59,880 nt of DNA from UMGS621 sp964468815. Its GTDB lineage: Bacteria > Bacillota > Clostridia > Christensenellales > Borkfalkiaceae. Position numbers and translations under genes: made by a program. Below the pieces are notes generated by a model, which was not told the origin of the DNA, searched no databases, and worked only from the letters and a program-made list of their open reading frames with translations. Below are positions 16,157 to 23,586 of the stretch, piece after piece (positions within the stretch are counted from its first letter, which is position 1; each line of letters opens with the position of its first letter). The stretch covers positions 1 through 59,880 of the forward strand of contig CAYXWN010000006.1 of the NCBI GenBank assembly GCA_964468815.1, written 5' to 3'.

Positions 16157-17118
16157 GATAACGCGCCTCCGAAATCTTTGTCTTCTTTATAGAATTTCAT
16201 GAAATAATCTTCCAACGTTTCTTTTCGGTTGCTGAACGACGTCACGGCGAGAGAGGAGAGCAACGCGATAAATCCGTTCAATTCTCCGTCCTCAACGGAG
16301 AGGTGAAGTTCGTTTTCTCTCGTACCGATGAGTTGAAGGGTGGTGATGCTCTTGCTTTGTTCCAAAAACGCTTGTTTCTCGCTTGCGCTTGCAAAAGTTA
16401 CGTCGTAGTATTTTTTGGACGCGTGCTTCAAGTCGTTCGCGATAAATTCGGAAACGATCTTTCCGTCCTTAATGATCGCGATCCGATCGCAGGTGGAGTC
16501 GATTTCCGAGAAGATATGGCTGGAAAGCAAAATGGTTTTTCCGCGCCGTTTTTCTTCGTGAATAAATTGAATGAATTGTTCTTGCATAACGGGATCTAAT
16601 CCGCTGGTCGGCTCGTCTAAAATCAAGACTTCCGGATCGGACATAAACGCCGTCACCACGGCGAGTTTTCTCTTTACGCCCAAACTCATGCGCTTGGTTT
16701 CGCCGCACAAAACGTTGTCTTCCAATTCAAACAACTTTAACATATCGTTTAATCGGTCTTCGTTATGGATTTTTTGCATATTCTGCATCATTCTGATAAA
16801 TTCCCAACCCGTCAAACCGGCAGGAAGTGCGATTTCTCCGGGAATATAGCCGACGCGATTCAGAATTTTATCGTAATTTTCAAAGGTCTCCGCTCCGAGA
16901 ATTTTCGTACTTCCTTTGTCCGGCTTGGAAAAGCCCATTAAATGCCGAATCGTCGTTGATTTGCCCGCGCCGTTCGGACCTAAAAAACCGAACACTTCTC
17001 CTTGATCGACGTGAATACAGACGTCGAATACGCCTCTGCCGAAACCGTAATCCTTGGTGAGGTTTTGCACTTCTATGACGTGTGTGCCGTTCGGGTGAGG
17101 AGTAGTTTGCTTTTTCAT
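16153..17118 (-). CDS. ABC transporter ATP-binding protein (first of pair)
   Basis: The protein has 321 residues. Walker A is GPNGAGKSTT, the signature MSLGVKRK, Walker B VLILDEPTSGLD, and the switch region LLSSHIF. It is close in sequence to the next ATPase, so the pair arose by duplication and may form a heterodimer. GGAGG precedes the ATG at 17118. It is the first gene of a four-gene minus-strand operon (two ATPases, permease, TerB-like protein). Transcription starts in the intergenic region shared with the divergent TetR gene. Confidence 0.92.
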   Translation of the reverse strand: MKKQTTPHPNGTHVIEVQNLTKDYGFGRGVFDVCIHVDQGEVFGFLGPNGAGKSTTIRHLMGFSKPDKGSTKILGAETFENYDKILNRVGYIPGEIALPAGLTGWEFIRMMQNMQKIHNEDRLNDMLKLFELEDNVLCGETKRMSLGVKRKLAVVTAFMSDPEVLILDEPTSGLDPVMQEQFIQFIHEEKRRGKTILLSSHIFSEIDSTCDRIAIIKDGKIVSEFIANDLKHASKKYYDVTFASASEKQAFLEQSKSITTLQLIGTRENELHLSVEDGELNGFIALLSSLAVTSFSNRKETLEDYFMKFYKEDKDFGGALS

Positions 17119-17143
17119 TTTTTAACCTCCTTTTTTAACATTG

Positions 17144-17172
17144 TTGACATTTGAACTGTGTCATATTATAAT
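17144..17172 (+). promoter_or_regulatory. Consensus promoter of the TetR-type regulator
   Basis: TTGACA at 17144-17149, 17-base spacer, TATAAT at 17167-17172: a perfect sigma-A-type promoter. Transcription would begin near 17179. The putative operator TTTGAACTGTGTCA lies inside the spacer, so the regulator would repress itself. Confidence 0.75.
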
Positions 17173-17248
17173 AGTAGGAGAGAAAAAGGAAAGCACAAAA
17201 ATTCCGTCACTGTCTTAATTTGAACAGTGTTGATAATTGTGTCAAATG
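17144..17248. promoter_or_regulatory. Candidate TetR operators between the divergent operons
   Basis: TTTGAACTGTGTCA at 17150-17163 recurs as TTTGAACAGTGTTGA at 17219-17233. TGACA/TGTCA half-sites form dyads at 17145-17163, ACTGT/ACAGT stands around 17209-17228, and TTGTGTCAAATG follows at 17237-17248. One copy overlaps the promoter and the others lie in the leader of the regulator gene. Binding by the TetR protein is inferred from position. Confidence 0.5.
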
Positions 17249-17259
17249 CAGGAGAAAAA

Positions 17260-17829
17260 ATGAAAGTTCAAGGCTTAAACAACTCGTCCAAAAAGACAAA
17301 ACGGTTGATTAGAAAGGTTTTTGCGGAAATGCTTTCCGAAAAGAACGATTTGGAAAATATTTCGGTCAGCGAACTTTGTCGGCGCGCGGAGATCAGTCGG
17401 GGGACGTTTTATTCCCATTACGACGATATTTACGGCGTGGCGGAGGAGTACGAAAACGAGTTGATTGATACGTTTTTCGATAACGTCCGTCTTGTCAATT
17501 CGCAAAACATCATGCAGTTTATTGATTCTATTTTTGAGTATTTCAAGCAAAACGACGAAAACTATCGGTTGCTTTGCAATTCAAACGATTTTATTTTGGC
17601 GGCGAAAAAATTAACAACCATCGCGACGGGCAAGTTTTTGGAACTTTGCATGAACGACGACCGTATTCAAAAACGTTCGTATATAGAGTTAGACATTCGG
17701 ATTTTTTTGGAAGGGCTTTTTTGCGAATACGCGCGATATTGCAGAGGGTATTCCGCGGTAACGCTGGAGGACCTTTACGCGTATACGAAAATATGGGTAG
17801 AGGGTTTTATTTCGCTGCGTTCCGATTAA
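17260..17829 (+). CDS. TetR/AcrR family transcriptional regulator
   Basis: The protein has 189 residues. The N-terminal helix-turn-helix reads ISVSELCRRAEISRGTFYSHYDD at about 31-53, typical of the TetR family; the rest is a helical ligand-binding domain with no conserved family signature. The ATG at 17260 follows GGAG; an in-frame earlier start at 17227 lies within the operator region and is rejected. It is divergent from the ABC exporter operon and probably represses both. The ligand is likely a compound exported by that system (inference). Confidence 0.88.
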   Translation: MKVQGLNNSSKKTKRLIRKVFAEMLSEKNDLENISVSELCRRAEISRGTFYSHYDDIYGVAEEYENELIDTFFDNVRLVNSQNIMQFIDSIFEYFKQNDENYRLLCNSNDFILAAKKLTTIATGKFLELCMNDDRIQKRSYIELDIRIFLEGLFCEYARYCRGYSAVTLEDLYAYTKIWVEGFISLRSD

Positions 17830-17909
17830 CGCTTATCGGGAGAAAAAAGAACGTCTAACAGATTCTAAGAAATCACCGCGCTTTAAAAAGATAAAAAACG
17901 GACTCCGTT

Positions 17910-17934
17910 TGAAGTGAACCCCAAAGTTTAGACA
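17910..17934. mobile_element. Terminal inverted repeat of an IS3/IS150-type element
   Basis: The 25 bases begin TGAAGTGAACCCCAAAG and end TTTAGACA, the form of IS150-group ends. It lies just outside the transposase C-terminus on its 3' side, as in intact elements. The opposite end was not found in this window. Confidence 0.6.
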
Positions 17935-17945
17935 AAAATTAAATA

Positions 17946-18041
17946 TTAAATCATTTGTGAATGAGCTCGGTATTGAACAGGGCTCATTCCTTTTAAACTG
18001 AGAGAAATTCTCTCGTTGTTGTAGTAATGTATGCTATCGTT
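17946..18041 (-). pseudogene. IS3-family transposase OrfB, C-terminal remnant
   Basis: The minus strand encodes the last 32 residues of an IS3-family DDE transposase, with IHYYNNERISLSLKGMSP followed by VQYRAHSQ and a stop at 17946-17948. Upstream of about 18041 the reading frame loses similarity and soon meets a stop, so the DDE catalytic core is absent. The inverted repeat at 17910-17934 is in the right place. The remnant is too short for any transposition activity. Confidence 0.75.
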
Positions 18042-18224
18042 GCATCCGTAGAAACTTTGTCAGCTTCGTGCCTTGTAATATCTTCTACCGAATGGCTTTC
18101 ATATAAGGTTTTTGCAGCTTCAATAATTGTAGGCGTAGGCGCATACGGACTAATGATCCAATCTGAATTTACTTCCGGCTCATTTGGATACTTTTCTAAC
18201 ACCTTTGATATTAAATTAGAAACA
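18042..18224 (-). pseudogene. Fragment of an unidentified protein, minus strand
   Basis: Minus-strand reading gives a plausible protein stretch of about 60 residues, including EVNSDWIISPYAPTPTIIEA and YESHSVEDITRHEAD, with open frame and no ribosome site. It is bounded by the IS3 remnant on one side and the recombinase remnant on the other. I do not recognise it. Codon positions look coding-like, and the plus-strand reading of the same bases has no family signature. Confidence 0.35.
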
Positions 18225-18227
18225 CCA

Positions 18228-18779
18228 TGCACTCCGCATCGTATATTGGTAAGTCGGTTAGAAAAAATTGTTTTAGACGATATTCGCAAGGTATCGGAAT
18301 ACGTATTCTTACACGAAAAGGAATTTATAACGCACTTTCTTAACCGTTCTGAAAAGGAGATGAAGAAAATGCAAACGGAAGCAAGTTCTAAAATCATAAA
18401 CGCAAACAAACGGTGCGATGAAATTAATAAGATTATTCGCAAACTATACGAAGATAACGTAAGCGGAAGAATAACCGACGAGCGATTTGATTATCTTTCT
18501 AAATCTTACGAAGAAGAACAAAATGAGTTGAATCGTAAGGTACAAGAGCTAAAAGAAATTCTCGCCGTCGTGGATAGCGACAACGAGAAATTAGCAAAAT
18601 TTATTCGTATTGTAAAGCAATATACGGAGATTGAAGAACTTACGCCCGATATTCTTCACAGTTTTGTTGATAGAATTTACATAGGCGAAACGGAGGTTTA
18701 CGAAGGACAAAAGTTCCAAGATATAAAAATCGTATATAATCTTGTAGGCGCAATAGACCTACCGCAATACGCTATGTAA
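18228..18779 (+). pseudogene. Large serine recombinase, C-terminal remnant
   Basis: The last 183 residues of a TndX/Tn4451-type large serine recombinase: CTPHRI marks the end of the zinc-ribbon domain, a long coiled-coil follows (EKEFITHFLNRSEKEMKKMQ...), then the DUF4368-like tail with LTPDILHSFVDRIYIGE. The catalytic resolvase domain and its Ser are missing. An open frame continues upstream to 18027, but those residues do not fit the family and the bases are better explained by the minus-strand fragment. It cannot recombine DNA and marks a lost integrative element. Confidence 0.75.
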
Positions 18780-18787
18780 AGCAAAAA

Positions 18788-18833
18788 GGGAATCTGAGTG
18801 GGTTGGTTTTATACCAACTTACTCAAAATTCCC
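18788..18833. repeat. Long hairpin after the recombinase remnant
   Basis: GGGAAT / ATTCCC outer arms enclose GAGTGGGTTGGT and ACCAACTTACTC, which pair over 12 positions including two G.T wobbles, around a short TTTAT loop. A second small hairpin, ACCCCA-CATT-TGGGGT, follows at 18841-18856. They could be the end of the former element or a terminator, although no T-run follows. Confidence 0.5.
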
Positions 18834-18939
18834 CAAGAGTACCCCACATTTGGGGTGCATATCATTTTCGGCGGAGTTCTTTTTTGTGTCCGACGGGGAA
18901 ACGGGTATATCCCTACGCCGCCGCGCATACAATTGAAAC

Positions 18940-19164
18940 ATGAAATTATGGGAAGCGGAACGCGGTAAGTGCGCGATCGTTCAAAGTATTTTTGCCGATT
19001 CCGCCTTAAAAAACCGTTTGAACGGGTTGGGAGTCGAAGAGGGAGAAACGGTCGTCGTGATCAAGAACGCACCCTTTTCGGCAGGAATTTTAGTAATGAC
19101 TGCGACAGGGTTCGTCGTATTACGGGCAAATCTTGCACGACAAATCGAGGTGGCGTATGTTTAA
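18940..19164 (+). CDS. feoA: Ferrous iron transport protein A (FeoA)
   Basis: The protein has 74 residues forming one SH3-like FeoA domain, beginning MKLWEAERGKCAIVQSI and containing LNGLGVEEGETVVV. FeoA is a small cytosolic partner that supports FeoB-mediated Fe(II) uptake. The start codon agrees with other FeoA proteins, but no Shine-Dalgarno is present. A weak -10-like TACAAT at 18928-18933 ends six bases before the ATG, so the message may be leaderless; the -35 region is poor. It overlaps feoB by eight bases. Confidence 0.9.
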   Translation: MKLWEAERGKCAIVQSIFADSALKNRLNGLGVEEGETVVVIKNAPFSAGILVMTATGFVVLRANLARQIEVAYV

Positions 19165-21004
19165 TTTCGCGTTGATCGGAATGCCGAACGTGGGAAAAAC
19201 CACCGTTTTCAACGCCCTTACGGGCGAACAGGCGCGGACGGGCAATTATGCAGGCGTTACGGTCGGAATACGAGAGGGGAAAATCAAAGGGACGTATGCG
19301 CATTTGTATGATTTACCGGGCATTTATTCGCTTTCTTCTTACAGTTTAGAGGAAAAAACGACGGCGGATTTTATCCGTTTAAGAAAGGATTGCGTATTCG
19401 TGCAAGTCGCCGCGGCGGCGAGTCTTATGCGTGCGTTGCGCTTTACGAGAGAATTAGCCGCGCGCGGAAAAACGGTTTTGGTGCTGAGTCTTTACGACGA
19501 GTTCCGAAAGAGGGACGGTTTTTTGGACGTTTCCGCTCTTTCTCGCGCGATCGGGATTCCCGTTATCGCGATAAACGGGAATCGCCGATCGGATATTGCC
19601 TCGCTAAGGGCGTTTTTGATCGCTTGCGGCGAACGAGATACGGGGCGGTTTCGTCCGTGTGATCTGCCGCCGTCCGTTTACCGTCCCGTCGAATGGAAAC
19701 TGTCTGCGGCAGATCGCGTTTTGTTCCACCCGATCGGCTGTTTCGTCGCGTTTTTAGCGGCGGTGCTTACGACCTTTTGGTTGACGTTCGGAAGTCGTTC
19801 GCCCGGCGTAATTCTTTCTTCGTTGATTTCCGTCGGAACGGATTCGCTCGCGTCGCTGACGTCGATTGCGCTTTCGGGTGCGCCGCCGTGGCTTTCTTCT
19901 CTGCTTGCGGACGGAATCGTACGGGGCGTCGGCGGCGTTCTCTGCTTTTTGCCTCAATTGTTGATGTTGGAATTTTTCTTGACCGTCTTAGAAGAAAGCG
20001 GATTTTCGGCGCGCGCGGCGTTTTTGACGGACGGCTTGTTCCGCAAAGCGGGACTGAACGGGCGCGCGGTCTTTTCCATGCTTTTGGGGTTCGGTTGTAC
20101 GGCGATGGCGGTTTTTTCCACGCGCAGTGCGGATAACGGACGCTTGCAAAAGAAAACCGCGCTTTCGCTTTGTTTGCTACCGTGCGGCGCGCGTATGCCC
20201 GTTTTGCTCGTGTTGGCGAACGCGTTTTTCCCCGAGGGGCGGTGGTTATTGTTGGCGGCGTTGTATTTCGGCGCGACCGCCCTCGCGTTTTTGGCGGCGT
20301 GGTGCTTAAATAAGCTCTTTCCGAGCGAGGAAACTTTTCTGCTCGAAATGCCGCCTCTGCGCGGCGTGAATCCGAAAAGACTGTTCAAAGCCTTGCTATT
20401 CTACGCGAAAAACTTTATAATGAGAATAGGGAGCGTGGTCGCGGCGGTGTCCGTCGCGTTATGGGCGTTCTCTTCTTTCGATCTTTCTTTGCATTATTGC
20501 GCGAATCCGTCGTTCAGTCTGTTGGCCGTCGTCGGTGGGGGATTGAAGTATCTGTTTTACCCGATGGGGATCACCGATTGGCGGTTTGCCGTTTGCGCGG
20601 TTACCGGGCTGTTTGCGAAAGAGAGCGTGCTTTCCACGTTGCTCGTGCTGTGTCCGGAGGGAATCCGTGCCGCGCTGAGTGCGGAACAAGCGGTTTGCTA
20701 TGCGGTTTTTTGTACGCTGTATACGCCTTGCGTTGCCGCGCTTGCCGCATTGCATCGGGAGATCGGGGGAAAATATGCGGCGTTCGTTTTGTTCGGGCAG
20801 ACGGCGTTCGCATTGGGTGCGGCGTATCTTACGCACACCGTTTTGTTGTTGACGGCGCGAGGGCTGCTTTGGATATTCTTGCCGATTCCGCTCGCCGTTC
20901 TGTTGATTTATGCCGTCCGAAAAAACAAATGCGTCGGTTGTGAAGCCTGTCGCGTGGGTAATTATGAGAGAATTTGTAGGGGAAAAACCCGAAAAACTGA
21001 GTAA
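19157..21004 (+). CDS. feoB: Ferrous iron transport protein B (FeoB)
   Basis: The protein has 615 residues. The N-terminal G domain has G1 GMPNVGKTT (8-16), G3 DLPGIYS and the GVTVG switch region. The G4 position reads LSLYDE where most FeoB proteins have N-x-x-D, so the Asn is replaced by Ser; nucleotide specificity may be altered. About eight to ten membrane helices follow from residue 195, with Gate-type segments such as GFGCTAMAV. The C-terminus ends with CVGCEACR, a CxxCxxC cluster as in Fe-S or FeoC-like tails. It imports Fe(II). The ATG at 19157 follows GAGGTGG and overlaps feoA. It is shorter than the usual 650-750 residues. Confidence 0.93.
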   Translation: MFNFALIGMPNVGKTTVFNALTGEQARTGNYAGVTVGIREGKIKGTYAHLYDLPGIYSLSSYSLEEKTTADFIRLRKDCVFVQVAAAASLMRALRFTRELAARGKTVLVLSLYDEFRKRDGFLDVSALSRAIGIPVIAINGNRRSDIASLRAFLIACGERDTGRFRPCDLPPSVYRPVEWKLSAADRVLFHPIGCFVAFLAAVLTTFWLTFGSRSPGVILSSLISVGTDSLASLTSIALSGAPPWLSSLLADGIVRGVGGVLCFLPQLLMLEFFLTVLEESGFSARAAFLTDGLFRKAGLNGRAVFSMLLGFGCTAMAVFSTRSADNGRLQKKTALSLCLLPCGARMPVLLVLANAFFPEGRWLLLAALYFGATALAFLAAWCLNKLFPSEETFLLEMPPLRGVNPKRLFKALLFYAKNFIMRIGSVVAAVSVALWAFSSFDLSLHYCANPSFSLLAVVGGGLKYLFYPMGITDWRFAVCAVTGLFAKESVLSTLLVLCPEGIRAALSAEQAVCYAVFCTLYTPCVAALAALHREIGGKYAAFVLFGQTAFALGAAYLTHTVLLLTARGLLWIFLPIPLAVLLIYAVRKNKCVGCEACRVGNYERICRGKTRKTE

Positions 21005-21767
21005 ATTTTTGGCACGCGTCTATCCGACGCTTACGTATGCCGCGTTTCGCAAGGCACTCCGCAAAAAAGACGTCAAGGTGAACGGCGTGCGTACGTCGGA
21101 GGACTGCATGATTGCCGACGGAAGCCTCGTTCAGGTTTATTACGACGTTCGCCCGACCGCTGCCGTCTTATACGAGGACGAACTTATTTTAGCGGTGGAC
21201 AAGCCCAAGGGTGTGGTCGCCGAGGAACTTGCAGAGCGTTTTTGCGCGGACGGGAAAAAGGCCGTTCCCGTTCATCGGCTGGATCGCAACACGCGCGGCG
21301 TGTTATTGTTTGCTAAAAACAGCGTCGCAGAAGCCGCTTTAACGGATGGCTTTAAGAGGCGTTCGTTTGAAAAATATTATCGGGCGCGCGTGTACGGCGT
21401 TCCGAATCCGCAGCACGCCGTTTTGACTGCTTATTTGGTGAAAGATTCCGAACGCGGTCGCGTTGCGATCTACGATCGGAGCGTAAAGGGCGGCGCGGAA
21501 ATTAAAACGGAATACCGTCTGCTTGCGGATCGCGGCGACGGGACGTCCGATTTGTCCGTTCGACTTTATACGGGAAGAACGCATCAAATCCGCGCTCATC
21601 TCGCGCATATCGGTCATTTCGTGATCGGAGACGGTAAGTACGGAAAAGAGGAAATTAACCGCCGTTACGGCGTTCGCTCGCAAGAGTTGATCGCGGTTAG
21701 GTTGGTTTTGCATTTCGGAGCGGATTCTCCGCTCGCACAATACGACGGAAAGGAGTTTACGGTCTGA
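20964..21767 (+). CDS. RluA-family pseudouridine synthase with S4 domain
   Basis: The protein has 267 residues. An N-terminal S4 RNA-binding domain covers about 10-65. The RluA/RluD catalytic domain has the signature HRLDRNTRG near 110, whose Asp is the nucleophile, and RTHQIRAHLAHIGH near 210. It isomerises uridines in rRNA or tRNA; the target site cannot be named from sequence. I start it at ATG 20964, where the S4 domain begins. This overlaps the end of feoB by 41 bases, and ribosomes may re-initiate there since the ribosome site is weak. It is transcribed with feoB and rqcH; no functional link with iron is evident. Confidence 0.88.
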   Translation: MREFVGEKPEKLSKFLARVYPTLTYAAFRKALRKKDVKVNGVRTSEDCMIADGSLVQVYYDVRPTAAVLYEDELILAVDKPKGVVAEELAERFCADGKKAVPVHRLDRNTRGVLLFAKNSVAEAALTDGFKRRSFEKYYRARVYGVPNPQHAVLTAYLVKDSERGRVAIYDRSVKGGAEIKTEYRLLADRGDGTSDLSVRLYTGRTHQIRAHLAHIGHFVIGDGKYGKEEINRRYGVRSQELIAVRLVLHFGADSPLAQYDGKEFTV

Positions 21768-21770
21768 GTT

Positions 21771-23480
21771 ATGCCGCAGGACGCTTTTACTCTCCGCTTT
21801 TTGGCGGAAGAATTGAATCGGGCGCTGGCAGGCGCAAAGGTCAATAAAATCGCGCAGCCGTCTGCGGACGAGGTCGTCATGACCTTTTACGTCGGCGGAA
21901 AAACCGTGCGGTACGCGTTGTCCGCAAACAGCGCGGCGTGTCGCGTCGCTCCCTCGTGCGAGGAACGGGAAAATCCCCTCGTCGCGCCGAATTTTTGTAT
22001 GCTGTTGCGCAAATATCTGACGGGCGCGACCTTAGAGCGCGTAGAACGCGTGGGGGACGACCGCATTTTGCGGTTGACCTTTTCCAACAAGAACGATTTT
22101 TTTGAAATCGAACGGAAAGAACTTTATGCGGAAATCATGGGAAAATATTCCAACTTGATTTTAGCGGGGGACGGAATGATTCTCGGCAGCCTCAAGACGT
22201 ATGCGTTCGACGAAACCAATAAACGCCCGTTGCTTGCCGGTATGCGTTACGAACTTCCTCCCGCGCAAGAGAAACTTCCGCAAGAGCAAGGAGCGATTGA
22301 ACGCTGTTTCGCGTCCTTTCCGGGCGGATCGGCGGGGGATTATCTCTTTCGTTGTATCCGCGGTTTTGCGAAAAGCACGGCGGACGAGATCGCCTTTCGC
22401 TTTGCACGAGCGTATCCCGACCGAACGGATGCGCGTCTGTTCGCTGCCGCCGTTACGGCGTTTCCCGATGATTATGCGCCTTGCGTGCTGATAAGGGAGG
22501 GCGTCCCGATAGATTTTTTCGTTTCGCCTTACCGTTCGTTGGAGGGAACGTATCGCTCGTTCGATTCTCTTTTGGAGGCGGAGGGGTGGTTTTACGATCA
22601 ACGGGAACGAGCGAGAACGTTCGGAGAGAAAAAACGGCGCGTTTTGCAGCATATCGCGCAGGCGGAAAAGAAATTGGTCAAACGTTGCGCCGTGATCGCC
22701 GAAAAGGAACTCGATTGCCGCGATTGCGAGGAACTTCGTATAAAGGGCGAACTTTTGACGGCGTACGCCTATCGGATTCCCAAAGGGGCGGAACGCGCGG
22801 AATTGGAAAATTATTACGATCCCGAAAATCGTCCGATCGTCGTTCGGTTGGACGGGAAATTGTCCGTAACCGAAAACGCGCAGGCGTATTTTAAGCGGTA
22901 TCAAAAGAAAAAGCGCACGTTAGCCGCGATTCGTCCGCAAAAGGAAGAAGCGGAATCGGAACTTTCTTATCTTTCTTCCGTTCGGGCGGAGACGGAACTT
23001 GCCGAACAAGCGGAGGATTTTGCCGATTTGGAGGCGGAACTTGCCGAGAACGGCTATCTGAAACTTCCGCGCGAGGGAAAGAAAAACGGGAAAAAGCCCA
23101 AAGAGCCGGCTTATTATCGTTATGAAATAGACGGCTTCACCGTAAAGGTCGGCAAGAATAATTTGTCCAACGATTATCTTACGTCGTCGGCGCGCGGCGG
23201 TGACCTTTGGTTGCATACCAAGGGGTATCACTCTTCGCACGTGATCGTGGAAAAGGGTGTTCGCCCCTTTTCGGAAAAGGTGATCGAAGAGGCTGCGCGT
23301 ATTTGTGCGTATTATTCGGAGGGACGCGGCAGCAGTAAAATCGAAGTGGATTATACCTTGCGCCGCTTCGTGAAAAAGCCGTCCGGCGCGAAAAGCGGCT
23401 TCGTCTTTTATACGGATTTTAAGACGATTGTCGTTGATCCCGATCCGAATGAGGCTTTTTTAGAGCCGAAACATAGATAA
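21771..23480 (+). CDS. rqcH: Ribosome quality control protein RqcH (NFACT family)
   Basis: The protein has 569 residues with the family layout. NFACT-N at about 1-170 includes the DDR motif (VGDDRILRLTF) used for tRNA-Ala binding. Helix-hairpin-helix and long coiled-coil regions follow, then NFACT-R at about 440-540 with WLHTKGYHSSHVIVEKG. RqcH binds obstructed 50S subunits and recruits tRNA-Ala to add C-terminal Ala tails to stalled nascent chains, which are then degraded by ClpXP. The tig-clpP-clpX operon follows next on the same strand. The ATG lies four bases after the previous stop; the nearest ribosome-site-like sequence is 15 bases away, so coupling is likely. Confidence 0.95.
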   Translation: MPQDAFTLRFLAEELNRALAGAKVNKIAQPSADEVVMTFYVGGKTVRYALSANSAACRVAPSCEERENPLVAPNFCMLLRKYLTGATLERVERVGDDRILRLTFSNKNDFFEIERKELYAEIMGKYSNLILAGDGMILGSLKTYAFDETNKRPLLAGMRYELPPAQEKLPQEQGAIERCFASFPGGSAGDYLFRCIRGFAKSTADEIAFRFARAYPDRTDARLFAAAVTAFPDDYAPCVLIREGVPIDFFVSPYRSLEGTYRSFDSLLEAEGWFYDQRERARTFGEKKRRVLQHIAQAEKKLVKRCAVIAEKELDCRDCEELRIKGELLTAYAYRIPKGAERAELENYYDPENRPIVVRLDGKLSVTENAQAYFKRYQKKKRTLAAIRPQKEEAESELSYLSSVRAETELAEQAEDFADLEAELAENGYLKLPREGKKNGKKPKEPAYYRYEIDGFTVKVGKNNLSNDYLTSSARGGDLWLHTKGYHSSHVIVEKGVRPFSEKVIEEAARICAYYSEGRGSSKIEVDYTLRRFVKKPSGAKSGFVFYTDFKTIVVDPDPNEAFLEPKHR

Positions 23481-23527
23481 ATCCCGTTGTTTTTGTATGA
23501 AGTTGACTGAAAAAGGTCGTAAAATCA

Positions 23528-23556
23528 TTGCAATTTTACTGTGGGTATGTTAAAAT
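23528..23556 (+). promoter_or_regulatory. Promoter of tig-clpP-clpX
   Basis: TTGCAA at 23528-23533, 17-base spacer, TAAAAT at 23551-23556 preceded by TG one base upstream (extended -10). The predicted start near 23563 gives a short leader with TTAGGAG before the tig ATG. Confidence 0.65.
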
Positions 23557-23586
23557 AGTACAGAATGAAATGGTTAGGAGTAAGTT

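Noticed and set aside
18027..18227. N-terminal part of the ORF carrying the recombinase tail
   Set aside because: Its residues do not fit any recombinase domain and the ORF has no ribosome site; the zinc-ribbon end begins at 18228.
20910..20963. Earlier start of the pseudouridine synthase
   Set aside because: The extra 18 residues lie deep inside feoB and precede the S4 domain; no ribosome site supports them.
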